In this document: piece after piece, positions 34,160-43,328 of the stretch
Numbering within the stretch: position 1 is the first letter of the stretch
Layout of the letters: every line of letters begins with the position of its first letter
Source of the DNA: Gammaproteobacteria bacterium
GTDB taxonomy: Bacteria > Pseudomonadota > Gammaproteobacteria > HK1
Assembly: GCA_012103455.1 (NCBI GenBank)
Contig: WLWT01000001.1
Coordinates: forward strand, 854,001 to 918,000
DNA: 64,000 nt
Direction of reading: 5' to 3'
Translations under genes and position numbers: made by a program
The notes under the pieces: model-generated
What the model saw: only the letters and a program-made list of their open reading frames with translations
Database searches by the model: none
What the model was told of the DNA's origin: nothing

Positions 34160-35637
34160 TCAAGCCGGAGGAGCGACGTTCGGGAATTTGCGCCGCCAAG
34201 CCCTGAATACGGTCAGATTGTACAAGGTCCGGTAGTGGTTCGCGCTTCCGCTCATGTGTTGTTCATACAGCGCCTGAACAACGTCCGGTGCGACTAAACG
34301 ATCGTCCTCCCACTCCGGATCCAAAACCAGTTGCTGTGTCATTGGACTCAATGATGTCTTCAGCCAGCGGGCAATTGGGAATGTGAACCCCTGCTTACGC
34401 TGCTCGGTGATCAAGTCCGGATAGCCGCGGCGTCTTGCAAGCGCGCTCATTAGCCACTTAAGCCTGGAACCGCGCATCTTCATGCGGTCCGGCAGTTTAT
34501 TGGCAAATTCAATCAGGGATGGGGAGAGCAGCGGCGCTCTAACTTCGAGACTGTTGAGCATCGCCGCGCGGTCCGTGTGCATGCACACAAATTCCGGAAG
34601 AAATATCCGCTGATAGAAATGTAAGCATTTCTGAATATCTGTGCTTGGCCCCAATTCCGCGTCCAAGGACGCGTAGTCCGCGTATATGCCTTTCTTAAAG
34701 CCGGGCTCGTGAATGCGCTTCGGGTCAATGTTTGTGCAGAGTTCCGCCAATGAGGGTAGATCCGTGGATGCCAGCCACTGCGGCAACCTAAGCGCGTCTG
34801 TTGCTGGAAATCCCTGCAAGAAAGCGCGTACTTTGAAATGTAGGGACATATAGGTATCCGACGACGGCAACAGTCGAAGTCCAGCCTTAAGTAGCGGCAC
34901 GACCGCCGGAACGCGAGACAATATGCGCGCTGCAGGCACCGCCTTGAATAGCGCATAGCCGGCGAATAGCTCGTCGCCTCCGTCCCCAGCGATACCGACG
35001 GTGATGTGCGGGCGCACGCTCTGGGATAGGAAATGCGCATTCACCAAGCCCGGGTCACCGTGGGGCTCGTCCATGTGGTCCAAAACTTCGCGCATCGCGT
35101 CGACTACGGATTCCTCGGTCAATGTGAAGCGCCGATGTGACCGAACGTCCAGATACTTTTGCATCACGTCCGACTTGCTGGACTCGTCGAAATCACGCTC
35201 GCTCATGGCCACCGCGAAGCTGGCGACGTCCGGATTTGTTCGCTGGCAAAAATCCAGTACCAGTGAACTGTCGATACCGCCGCTCAAGAAAACGCCGTAA
35301 GGAACGTCGCTCCGCATACTGCGGGCGCAAGCCAGATCCAACAGACTTTCGAATTCGTCGAGCGCATCGTTGTCCGTGCCGTACCACTTGGCGCCATGTT
35401 CGCCTGGCACGCTCGTCCAATATGTCGATAGGCGCGGCATCGTGCCGTCCCACTCGAGAATCGTGCCCGGCATCAGCTTAAAAATGCCATCAATTGGCGA
35501 ATCTGTACCGCCGTAGTAGCTGTTCGCCAGAAATCGAACAAAGTTCTCGCGGCTAAGGCGCCAGTCAAACCCTGGAAACTCGAGTAATGCGCGCAGCTCC
35601 GACGCATACAGCAGAGAATCTTTAGTGCAATGCCAAT
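34160..35637 (-). pseudogene. asnB: Asparagine synthase (glutamine-hydrolysing), 3' part, split by IS
   Basis: Synthetase half of a class B asparagine synthetase: C-T-K-D-S-L-L-Y-A-S-E-L-R-A-L-L, the ATP loop G-V-F-L-S-G-G-I-D-S-S-L-V, G-D-G-G-D-E-L-F-A-G-Y, and R-A-P-L-L-S-P. It begins inside the duplicated 9-bp target (35629-35637), where the frame matches the end of the other half exactly: ...Y-W-H / C-T-K-D... The joined protein would be about 641 aa. The split is a precise, recent insertion. In glycan clusters such enzymes amidate sugars or peptides. Confidence 0.92.
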
Positions 35638-36918
35638 CACTGCTGTCCCACAAACTTTTGAATGAGCTTAGAATCAAAGACTATTCTGCGCTAATTTGTT
35701 AGAATAGAGGTCCAGAATATCTTTCAATATCAACAGGATAATAGCCTTGAGTCACAGTAACAGCGTATTTTCACAGCTGCTAAAACTGATTTCTAGACAT
35801 GAATTTGAAACCCTTGCAAAGACCCACCATAAAGGCCGTGTATTGAGGACAATGTCACGCTGGTCACAGTTTGTGGCGTTGAGTTTTGCCCAACTCGCCG
35901 GTCGCTGTAGTTTGCGAGATATTGTCAGCAATCTGGATAAACAACGCCGCAAAAGTTACCATTTGGGTATCGGTAAGGTCAGTCGAAGTTCTCTGGCTCG
36001 TGTTAACGAGCAACAGCCTTATCAACTCTACGAAGGATTATTTTGGAAGCTGCTGGCACGATGTCAAAGCTTGGCGCCTAGGCATGGGTTTCGTTTTAAA
36101 AATAAGCTTTATTCCTTGGATGCATCGACCATTGATTTATGCTTATCACTATTTCCTTGGGCCAAATTTCGCAAGACCAAAGGCGCGATTAAACTACATG
36201 TTGGTCTGGACCATGATGGTTTTTTACCGGTCTTTATGACTATTACCGAAGGCAAACAACAAGATATTACACAAGGCCGTAGTTTAGAACTGGATGCGGG
36301 TTCTATTGTGGTGTTTGATCGTGGCTATACGGACTTCACGTGGTTTAACTTGCTCAATTCAAAGGGGATTTATTTTGTCACCCGGTTGAAAGCCAATACA
36401 AAATACCGAGTGATTTCTCGCCATCCGGTGAATAAAGAGCAGGGCATTACCTCAGATCAGACGCTGATTTTAACGGGCCCTAAAGCCGATACCTGTCCGA
36501 TTAAGTTGCGCCGGATGGGTTATCGGGACCCACAGACCGGCAAGCATTACGTCTTTCTCACCAATCAATTCGAATTGACTGCCAAAACCATTGCAGATAT
36601 TTATAAGTCGCGTTGGCAAATTGAGTTATTTTTCAAATGCATCAAACAAAATTTGAAGATTAAGTCATTCGTAGGGACGTCAAAAAATGCTGTCATGACT
36701 CAAATATGGGTCGCTATGTGTATGTGTTTAATGGTTGCTTACCTGAAATTCTGTAGCAAACTCGATTTAAGCATTCAACAGATTATTCGACTCTTTCAAG
36801 TCAATTTATTTGAGCGAAGAGACCTGTGGGGACTACTCAAAGGAGACCCTCCAGGCCCTATTGAAACTCAGGTCCAGATACAGTTTACATTCTCATGAAA
36901 GTTTATGGGACAGCAGTG
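35638..36918 (+). mobile_element. IS4-type insertion sequence, 1281 bp, intact
   Basis: Terminal repeats CACTGCTGTCCCACAAACTTT (left) and, inverted, CACTGCTGTCCCATAAACTTT (right) differ by one base. Flanking AATGCCAAT (35629-35637 and 36919-36927) is a 9-bp target duplication. The element holds one transposase gene and is AT-richer than its host. It sits in asnB. Confidence 0.95.
35747..36898 (+). CDS. IS4-family transposase (DUF4372 N-terminus)
   Basis: 383-aa DDE transposase. The N-terminal F-S-Q-L-L-K-L-I-S-R-H-E-F matches DUF4372. Acidic residues in L-D-A-S-T-I-D, V-F-D-R-G-Y-T-D-F and the Y-K-S-R-W-Q-I-E-L-F-F-K-C-I-K-Q pattern (Y-x2-R-x3-E-x6-K) of IS4 elements are all present, so it appears active. 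No frameshift. A 142-bp element elsewhere in the window carries the same ends and could be mobilised by it. Confidence 0.95.
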   Translation: MSHSNSVFSQLLKLISRHEFETLAKTHHKGRVLRTMSRWSQFVALSFAQLAGRCSLRDIVSNLDKQRRKSYHLGIGKVSRSSLARVNEQQPYQLYEGLFWKLLARCQSLAPRHGFRFKNKLYSLDASTIDLCLSLFPWAKFRKTKGAIKLHVGLDHDGFLPVFMTITEGKQQDITQGRSLELDAGSIVVFDRGYTDFTWFNLLNSKGIYFVTRLKANTKYRVISRHPVNKEQGITSDQTLILTGPKADTCPIKLRRMGYRDPQTGKHYVFLTNQFELTAKTIADIYKSRWQIELFFKCIKQNLKIKSFVGTSKNAVMTQIWVAMCMCLMVAYLKFCSKLDLSIQQIIRLFQVNLFERRDLWGLLKGDPPGPIETQVQIQFTFS

Positions 36919-37375
36919 AATGCCAATAGGTTGGCTTTTGCCCGAGAGGGTCACGGAAGAGCGTATGGACACCTGTTGCGGTGTCGTGCAGCGCTCCGGC
37001 GAACATCCCGTCGAAGCGCCCGAGCGCTGCATGGCCCCATTCGATGAACGCAGCCAACATGACTTCGGTATCCGAATCGGTCCGGAAGTCGTGTCCGAGG
37101 TCACGTAGCTCCGATCTCAGTTCTACGTAGTTGTAGATTTCTCCGTTGAAGCTCAATACATAGCGGCGATCCGCGCTCTGAAATGGCTGGTTAGCCGCCG
37201 CCGAAAGATCAATGATGCTGAGCCGGCGATGGCCCATGTAGACGTTGCCAACACACCATTCGCCCTGATTGTCCGGGCCGCGATGGGCAAGTGTCGCCAG
37301 GCAACGCCGTGCCGCGGTTTGGTGCTGTTCCGCAGAAGCACCAGTTGGCGCTACGTATCCAAAGAAGCCACACAC
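36919..37375 (-). pseudogene. asnB: Asparagine synthase, 5' part (glutaminase domain), split by IS
   Basis: N-terminal glutamine amidotransferase domain: M-C-G-F-F-G-Y with the Cys2 nucleophile, L-A-H-R-G-P-D-N-Q-G, G-H-R-R-L-S-I-I-D-L, L-S-F-N-G-E-I-Y-N-Y, and F-R-D-P-L-G-Q-K-P. Coding continues to Y-W-H, then runs into the IS. Separated by the IS from the synthetase half; the gene is disrupted though both halves are otherwise free of stops. Confidence 0.92.
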
Positions 37376-37659
37376 TAGATGACCGCTCCGAAGAAGTCAG
37401 AGACGCAGGCGTGCGAAGGCTCGTAGCCACCTTTCAGCGGGAGATCGCAACAAAGTTCCAGCGATACGCCTGCCGCTGGCGCGAGAAGTCGCTTACTCGT
37501 CTCGGGGTTAGTGGTAGGCAGCAAGTGGCTTCAAGCGTTGCGCGGGGTGTAGCGTGGTATTATAAGCGATTGGCCAGCAAAACATCTGGCATGGCGATTT
37601 CGCTGGGCCCCGCCGATCACATCGCAAGAACAGGACTGACCCGCAACGCGGAAACCGCC
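37376..37659. other. Divergent spacer, asnB / glycosyltransferase
   Basis: About 285 bp between divergent genes, holding their promoters. Open frames read through it, but the glycosyltransferase domain only begins near 37660. No clear motif. Confidence 0.4.
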
Positions 37660-38712
37660 ATGACTGAGCCCGACAAATCCTCCGGTCCGGACTTCTGCGT
37701 TCTCGTGCCCGCGTTGAACGAGGCGAAAAGCCTGCCGGAGTTGGTAGACCGTGTGTCGCAGATGTTTGCCGACAGCTTCGCGAACAAGTCTCATGAAATT
37801 CTGATCATTGATGACGGGTCCACCGATGACACGTGGAACGTCATCGAAACGCTCGCTCAGGATTTTCCGACCGTGCGGGGCATTCGCCTGCGTCGCAATT
37901 GTGGCAAGTCCATGGCCATCATGATTGGCTTTCGCGCATCGGGAGCATCGATCATCATCACGATGGATGCCGACTTACAGGACCTTCCGGAGGACGTTCC
38001 AGCGCTCATTGCACGCCTGGACGAGGGGGCCGATCTGGTGACCGGCTGGCGCCAAAACCGCCAGGACCAAAGCGTTCGCAAGCTGGGCTCGCGCTTGTAC
38101 AACGCGACAGTTCGCTGGTCAACTGGACTCAGCATTCACGATTTCAACTGTGGCCTGAAAGCCTATCGTCGCGATCTGGCCCAAAGCCTTGTCGTCTACG
38201 GTCACTACCACCGCTACATGCCAGTTATGGCGCAGTTGGTCGGATTCAAGGTTGCTGAAGTTCCGGTCGGCAACGTGGTCCGGAAACACGGAGGTTCGCG
38301 TTATCGGTCGTTTCGTTACGAAGGTTTCTTCGACCTGCTATCGTTGCTCTTCACGCACCGCTACGGTTTGAATCCATTACACTTTTTTGGTGTCTTGAGC
38401 TTAGTACTGATGGTGCCGGCGTTTCTCGTATTCGTATATCTGGTGGGCAGCCAGTTCATGTACTGGATCGGCATGGGAGACCAGTATCTCGTTGCGAATC
38501 GGCCTCTGCTGAGCATTTCACTTAATTTCTTATTGTTCGGTGCAATTATTTTCCTGACGGGTTTCGTCTGCGATTTTGTACTGCACCATCAAATTCGCCA
38601 GCGCATGTCCGGCATCAGCTCGCTATCCATCAGTTCCACTGTGGGCGGCGGCCGAATCGACGCGGGCGCTGAATCAGGAGGACTCACAAGCAATTCGTTG
38701 AACGCTGGATAG
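37660..38712 (+). CDS. Glycosyltransferase family 2, DPM1/GtrB-type with C-terminal membrane anchors
   Basis: 350-aa GT-A enzyme: V-L-V-P-A-L-N-E-A-K-S-L, I-L-I-I-D-D-G-S-T-D-D-T, M-D-A-D-L-Q-D-L-P-E-D, G-W-R-Q-N-R-Q-D, and D-F-N-C-G-L-K-A-Y-R-R-D. Two C-terminal membrane helices (near 250-270 and 290-315) resemble those of DPM1/GtrB that build polyprenyl-phosphate sugars. ATG 37660 marks the domain start; the longer upstream frame is dropped. A lipid-linked sugar donor fits the DprE-like pair. Confidence 0.88.
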   Translation: MTEPDKSSGPDFCVLVPALNEAKSLPELVDRVSQMFADSFANKSHEILIIDDGSTDDTWNVIETLAQDFPTVRGIRLRRNCGKSMAIMIGFRASGASIIITMDADLQDLPEDVPALIARLDEGADLVTGWRQNRQDQSVRKLGSRLYNATVRWSTGLSIHDFNCGLKAYRRDLAQSLVVYGHYHRYMPVMAQLVGFKVAEVPVGNVVRKHGGSRYRSFRYEGFFDLLSLLFTHRYGLNPLHFFGVLSLVLMVPAFLVFVYLVGSQFMYWIGMGDQYLVANRPLLSISLNFLLFGAIIFLTGFVCDFVLHHQIRQRMSGISSLSISSTVGGGRIDAGAESGGLTSNSLNAG

Positions 38713-38734
38713 CATCGAGACGGCAGGAAAATCT

Positions 38735-40276
38735 ATGATCAATAACGAAACAGCTCGGCTTGACGTTGCGCTTGTATATCCGCCTTGGCCGGTATTGGAC
38801 GATCGCGCCATCTTGCAAAACAGCTTGCCACCGTTGGGTTTGCTGTCGATAGCGTCCTATCTGGAATCACTGGATTACTCCGTCAGGATTCACGACGTGC
38901 ACGGAGAAAAACTCGACGACGTGATTCTGGCTGAACGGCTGCGCGCGGAGCGCCCGCGATTTATCGGCATTAGCGTGCTCACCAATATGAGCATCCCGGC
39001 CCACGCGATCGCTAAGCTCGCACGAGAAGTTGTACCCGATGCTGTGATTGTCATGGGAGGCGTGCACGCCGAAGCCCTGCCTGAGCGGACATTGCGCAAC
39101 TCCGCTGTCGATTATGTTGTTCGGGGAGATGGCGAAGAAACGATGCGCGAGATTGTCGAGGGCCGGTCACCTCGCGACATTCAAGGTTTGTCTTTTCGTG
39201 AAGAGGGCAAGGTGCGGAACAATCCGGCCCGCCGAATCGAGATGAATCTCGACCGCTACCCGTTCCCCGCTTACCACCTCGTTGATTTCAAGAACTATTT
39301 TCCGGCAGTAGGCTCATATCGCAATCTGCCCGCAATCAACATGCTCATGACGCGCGGATGCCCAGGAAAATGCGCTTTTTGTAATTCGGCCAGAACGGTA
39401 CTACGCACCCGTGATGCGGATGCCGCCGTCGCCCAAATCAAGCACCTGAATCAGAAATACGGCATTCGACAGATTCAGTTTTATGACGATACCTTCACCG
39501 TCATGAAGAAAAACGTGCTCAAGTTCTGCAAGGGCCTTGAAGCCGAAAAGTTGGGCGTTACGTGGACGGCGTACATTCGCGGAGATTGCTTCTCCGACGA
39601 CATGGCCGCCGCGATGAAAGCGGCAGGTTGCCACCAGGTACTCGTCGGTATCGAAACGGGCAACGCCGAAGTAGCCGCGCGGTTGGGCAAGCCAATCGAT
39701 CGCAAGAAGTATTACGAGGCGGTCAAGATCGCCCACCGGCACGGTATGGAAGTGCGCGCGTCGTTCATCATCGGCAATTTGGGGGAAACCTGGCAGTCGA
39801 TGGTAGACACACTGGAGTTTGCGATCGATTTGGATATCGACCTGTTCCAGCTGAATATTTCGACACCATACCCCGGCACTGCGTTGTTCAATGAAGTAAA
39901 GCAGCGCGGATGGTTGCGCCACGAGAATTGGTACCGGTACGGTCAGGGAGAGATGCTCTATGACCAGCCACAGATGAGCGAAGCCGAAATTCGCTGCTTC
40001 GAGAAATACGCGTTCAGACGGTTCTACATGCGGCCGCGCGCAATGTTGAGAATGCTGAAGCGGGTCGCCAACGTGCGCCACATTCGCGACTACGTTCTTG
40101 CTGCCACGGTTTTGCTATTTGGCATTCACAAGAAGAAAGGCCGCTCCTCGTGGGATTGTTGGACGGAGCTACGCGAAGAAGACTTCTTGGATTTGGAGTT
40201 CTCCGAGCAACCGCCGTTTAGATTGACGTACGAGCTACGCCAGGGCCGGGAGTTCGAAGAGTTGGAGCACGCCTGA
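38735..40276 (+). CDS. B12-binding-domain radical SAM enzyme
   Basis: 513 aa: an N-terminal cobalamin-binding-type domain (L-V-Y-P-P-W-P, L-P-P-L-G-L-L-S-I-A-S-Y-L, V-M-G-G-V-H-A-E-A-L-P) and a radical SAM barrel with C-P-G-K-C-A-F-C, Q-F-Y-D-D-T-F, and V-G-I-E-T-G-N-A-E-V. Relatives methylate or rearrange unactivated carbons. The D-x-H-x-x-G cobalt ligand is not obvious, so the B12 domain may lack a lower axial ligand. Starts 22 bp after the glycosyltransferase. Confidence 0.88.
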   Translation: MINNETARLDVALVYPPWPVLDDRAILQNSLPPLGLLSIASYLESLDYSVRIHDVHGEKLDDVILAERLRAERPRFIGISVLTNMSIPAHAIAKLAREVVPDAVIVMGGVHAEALPERTLRNSAVDYVVRGDGEETMREIVEGRSPRDIQGLSFREEGKVRNNPARRIEMNLDRYPFPAYHLVDFKNYFPAVGSYRNLPAINMLMTRGCPGKCAFCNSARTVLRTRDADAAVAQIKHLNQKYGIRQIQFYDDTFTVMKKNVLKFCKGLEAEKLGVTWTAYIRGDCFSDDMAAAMKAAGCHQVLVGIETGNAEVAARLGKPIDRKKYYEAVKIAHRHGMEVRASFIIGNLGETWQSMVDTLEFAIDLDIDLFQLNISTPYPGTALFNEVKQRGWLRHENWYRYGQGEMLYDQPQMSEAEIRCFEKYAFRRFYMRPRAMLRMLKRVANVRHIRDYVLAATVLLFGIHKKKGRSSWDCWTELREEDFLDLEFSEQPPFRLTYELRQGREFEELEHA

Positions 40277-40316
40277 GCGCTGGCCGCACGCTCGCCAAGC
40301 CTTCTTCGCCGAAGCC

Positions 40317-42290
40317 TTATGCGTCGGTACAAGCCGGGTAGAGTACGAATTGCGGCGCCTCAATCAGCGCGTTGGCAGGCGCAGATTGCGCAACGTCTTT
40401 GAAGTACACGACGTGTGTGCCACCAATGCGGCAAGCGAAAGCTTGGAAATCCGGCCACGAATAGTCAGCAAGCCGCTTCTGCAGTGCTTGGCGCCGCTCG
40501 CGAACCAGTTCGAAAACCTTGGGTTGCGTAAAACTCACGCGCCCATTTTGCTTACTGGCTCCGGTCAGGTATTGCCGCGGCGCCTTCTCCCACTCCCTGC
40601 GATGGTCTGATAATGCCTCCTTCCAGGTTGGCAAGTTGGCCGCTCGAAATACGCGCTCTTCATTCTCGTGCCTGAGTCTGTCGTTAAAGTAAGCGTTTCG
40701 TCCAACCGACCAGAATAGGATTGCGCCTGCACGCGTGTCAGTACGCAAGACAACGGATTTGAATGCGCCGAAGCGGGAGTGCGTTGAGCCCGGAGCGGTA
40801 TACGGCACTAGAATTGACTCACCATCCAGGTGTTGAGTCAGTTCCCGTTTGAACGAGCGGAACTCTTGGGCGTAATCCAGACGCCCGTCGATCAATGGCA
40901 TTGCCGCTCCAACGACAAATGTGGCGGCCAGCGCGCCAGCGATAATGGTCTTGGCGATTGCCTGAAGTCGCTCGGTATCGCTAATAAACGATGTAAGCGC
41001 CTGCTCTATAGACTGCAGCAGTATGACAACACGCCAGTTCCGGCTAGTTGCAAAAGACAGTACCAAGCCTGAGAAAACGACAAACGGTAGCACCCGATAT
41101 GCGCCAGCCCGAGCATTGATGTACGGAATCGCGAAGATGACTATGAGCGCCCCGACAAATACCAGAACCGACAATGCCGGAAAGTCCTTTATTGTGCGGA
41201 ATACAACGTCTGTAAGCACAAGTGCCGCAAGAACAACCGCAGCCAACAAGAATTTGCTTGGGCCAGTTGTGATAAAGAGTGCTGGTGTATACGTATAGCT
41301 CAGCCAGTACCAAATCCCTGGCATCAGAATTAGTCCAACGACTACGGTCCACGCAAGAGGCTGTCCACCACGCCAACCGGCTGGTGCCGAATCTTGTTTC
41401 CGCAGGTATAGCGAGTAGAGACAAAAGGCCAGCAGCAGGCTCACCATAGTCCGGATATAGGGCAGCAGACCACCATAGTGGATTGACGAGTGCCCGTAAG
41501 TGCGAATCGCGATCGCACGAATTTCGGCGTCAATCGGATTCGGGTGAGGCACTGCTAGTTTCACTTGCACAAGGGCGCCAATAATCCCTATAGCGGCTGG
41601 AATGAGGATAGCCAACACTGGTCGAATCGGTATTTGTCTCTGCGTCATTAATTCGCGCAGGATTACAGTCCCTAAACTGATGCATAGAAAATGGACTGCG
41701 ATGGTTGGATTTAGTATCAGCGCGACCATCAGGAGGAGACCGGTTGCTACATACCGTGTTTGCATCATGCTCGCGAGCGATAATGCACCGAACGCGAGCG
41801 TAAAGTCGTTTACGTACGCGAAATTGAAGAGCGAAAATCCGTAGCCTAGGTTCAGTCGATATATTGCCGCATCCATAGCGGCGATCATGCCGACAAAAGC
41901 GATACCACCTAGTGCGCTTCCGATATACGCGCGGCCCAAACAGAAGAACGCAAACGCGAAAAACGGCACGGAAGCTAACGTATACAGTGCGTACACAACA
42001 TAGGCACCGTCCGTCCAAATTGCCTCTGCGACAACGGCAAGCCAGAAATACATCGAGACCAAGCCGTATGTTCGGGCGTTGGTTCCAACCTCTGAATCAT
42101 CTAGCGAAGGCATGTCGTTGTGCACGTACAGCTTTGCAAAGTGCACCGGATTGAAGTCTTGGGAAAACTGCAGAAAGTTCAGGTAGTTGGCGCCGTAGAC
42201 AAATGCAACGACAGTAATGGCGAGCGCGAATGCAAAGACCACGAGGCCAGAGTGTGGCGCATTGGCAACGGTCATCGCATTCGTTCGCAT
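40317..42290 (-). CDS. Large polytopic membrane protein, possible GT-C-type
   Basis: 657 aa with about 11-13 hydrophobic segments over residues 1-480, then a soluble C-terminal domain. No sequence motif identifies it; size, an early acidic Q-D-F-N-P-V-H-F loop and cluster context suggest a GT-C glycosyltransferase using lipid-linked donors, inferred only. Convergent with the radical SAM gene and next to the formyltransferase. Confidence 0.55.
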   Translation of the reverse strand: MRTNAMTVANAPHSGLVVFAFALAITVVAFVYGANYLNFLQFSQDFNPVHFAKLYVHNDMPSLDDSEVGTNARTYGLVSMYFWLAVVAEAIWTDGAYVVYALYTLASVPFFAFAFFCLGRAYIGSALGGIAFVGMIAAMDAAIYRLNLGYGFSLFNFAYVNDFTLAFGALSLASMMQTRYVATGLLLMVALILNPTIAVHFLCISLGTVILRELMTQRQIPIRPVLAILIPAAIGIIGALVQVKLAVPHPNPIDAEIRAIAIRTYGHSSIHYGGLLPYIRTMVSLLLAFCLYSLYLRKQDSAPAGWRGGQPLAWTVVVGLILMPGIWYWLSYTYTPALFITTGPSKFLLAAVVLAALVLTDVVFRTIKDFPALSVLVFVGALIVIFAIPYINARAGAYRVLPFVVFSGLVLSFATSRNWRVVILLQSIEQALTSFISDTERLQAIAKTIIAGALAATFVVGAAMPLIDGRLDYAQEFRSFKRELTQHLDGESILVPYTAPGSTHSRFGAFKSVVLRTDTRAGAILFWSVGRNAYFNDRLRHENEERVFRAANLPTWKEALSDHRREWEKAPRQYLTGASKQNGRVSFTQPKVFELVRERRQALQKRLADYSWPDFQAFACRIGGTHVVYFKDVAQSAPANALIEAPQFVLYPACTDA

Positions 42291-42315
42291 TTCAATGGAA
42301 TGCAGATTTTGTTTG

Positions 42316-43005
42316 CTATTGCACCGGCGATGGATTGTTTGTCAGGCATGACCGGATGGATCGGATGAATTGCGCAGGGAATTGACGAACCCCATCGATT
42401 TCGACTTCCATCAGTCGCAAACGACGATCCGCACAAAGCACATCGACCCATCCATGTTCGCGATGAATTTCTGCAATTTGTCCGGCAAATCCAAGCCATT
42501 GGGATCCATCATCGTCCGGTAGTTCCGCGCGCCAAATCGTCACTTTCTCGGAGCCTAGATAAGAGTACGCTCCAGCAAAAGGCTCAGATGATGCATTGAT
42601 CAGGCGCAGAATAGACAGAGCCGAATTTGACCAACGACTCATTCGCATTGGACTGCCTCCCTCTGGGGGGTGCACTGAAATTCCTCGCATCAATGCGTAG
42701 TCAATATCTACGTCTCCATAAAGGTGAACAATTCCAGGGCCACCGTTCCCCGCGCACCAACTATCCAGATCACTCAAGCCGCTTTCGCCAACCAAACTCC
42801 TCTGTTCTCGATATGAACAAAGAAACACAAAATCAATCTCTTCAATCTGCTCCCGCAACGACTCGAGCTGCGCTGAGACGGTCACGGTTGCAGCACCTGC
42901 CTCGGTAAACGCCGCTCCGATAACCTGGCCAAATTGGTCGTCCGAATAGACGAAAATTCGATTGTGGGACACTTCATAGCCGGCTTCGAAGCACAATTTT
43001 AGCAC
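42316..43005 (-). CDS. Formyltransferase-family protein, 5' end truncated by MITE-1
   Basis: 229 aa with a formyltransferase N-terminal-like fold (L-C-F-E-A-G-Y-E-V, D-F-V-F-L-C-S-Y) and a clear Fmt C-terminal domain: I-N-A-S-S-E-P-F-A-G-A-Y-S-Y, V-T-I-W-R-A, and G-W-V-D-V-L-C-A-D-R-R-L-R-L. Likely formylates an aminosugar. The frame stays coding-like for about 9 residues upstream (S-A-C-G-P-L) and then hits MITE-1 copy D, so the native start was probably lost; GTG 43005 is a substitute. The usual H-P-S-L-L-P / N-x-H motif is degenerate (V-H-P-P-E-G-G). Confidence 0.7.
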   Translation of the reverse strand: MLKLCFEAGYEVSHNRIFVYSDDQFGQVIGAAFTEAGAATVTVSAQLESLREQIEEIDFVFLCSYREQRSLVGESGLSDLDSWCAGNGGPGIVHLYGDVDIDYALMRGISVHPPEGGSPMRMSRWSNSALSILRLINASSEPFAGAYSYLGSEKVTIWRAELPDDDGSQWLGFAGQIAEIHREHGWVDVLCADRRLRLMEVEIDGVRQFPAQFIRSIRSCLTNNPSPVQ

Positions 43006-43030
43006 CAGCGGTCCGCAGGCACTAAATATA

Positions 43031-43320
43031 GAGCACCTCTAAAAATGCACTTTTCCGCGATTGCGGCGTCAGCTCCGTGTTCGAATCCTCAGGTATCACC
43101 TATCACTGCTGTCCCACAAAATAGTTAAACACAGCGTATAAGCTATTGATTTCCATAAAAAACTGACTATGGCATTGTGTTTGAGACATGAAAACAGTTT
43201 TTCCAATAAATTCAAAGGGTTAGTATGCTTTATGGGACAGCAGTGATGACCTATACACTGCGGTTGCGCGCGCGGTGCTTCCTTGCACTCACGGAAAAAT
43301 TACTATTTTTAGAGGCGCCC
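43031..43320 (+). mobile_element. MITE-1 copy D, interrupted by MITE-2
   Basis: Left part 43031-43103 and right part 43246-43320 rejoin to about 139 bp of MITE-1 once MITE-2 and one 9-bp target copy are removed. Left tip is GAGCACCTCTAAAAATGCAC (one change), right tip TTTTTAGAGGCGCCC. It truncates the formyltransferase start and abuts the decayed hydrolase on the other side. Confidence 0.92.
43104..43245. mobile_element. MITE-2: 142-bp non-autonomous derivative of the IS4-type element
   Basis: Ends CACTGCTGTCCCACAAA and, inverted, CACTGCTGTCCCATAAA: the same termini as the full IS. No coding capacity. Flanks ATCACCTAT (43095-43103) and ATGACCTAT (43246-43254) form a 9-bp target duplication with one mismatch inside the MITE-1 sequence. 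Confidence 0.93.
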
Positions 43321-43328
43321 AACTATCG

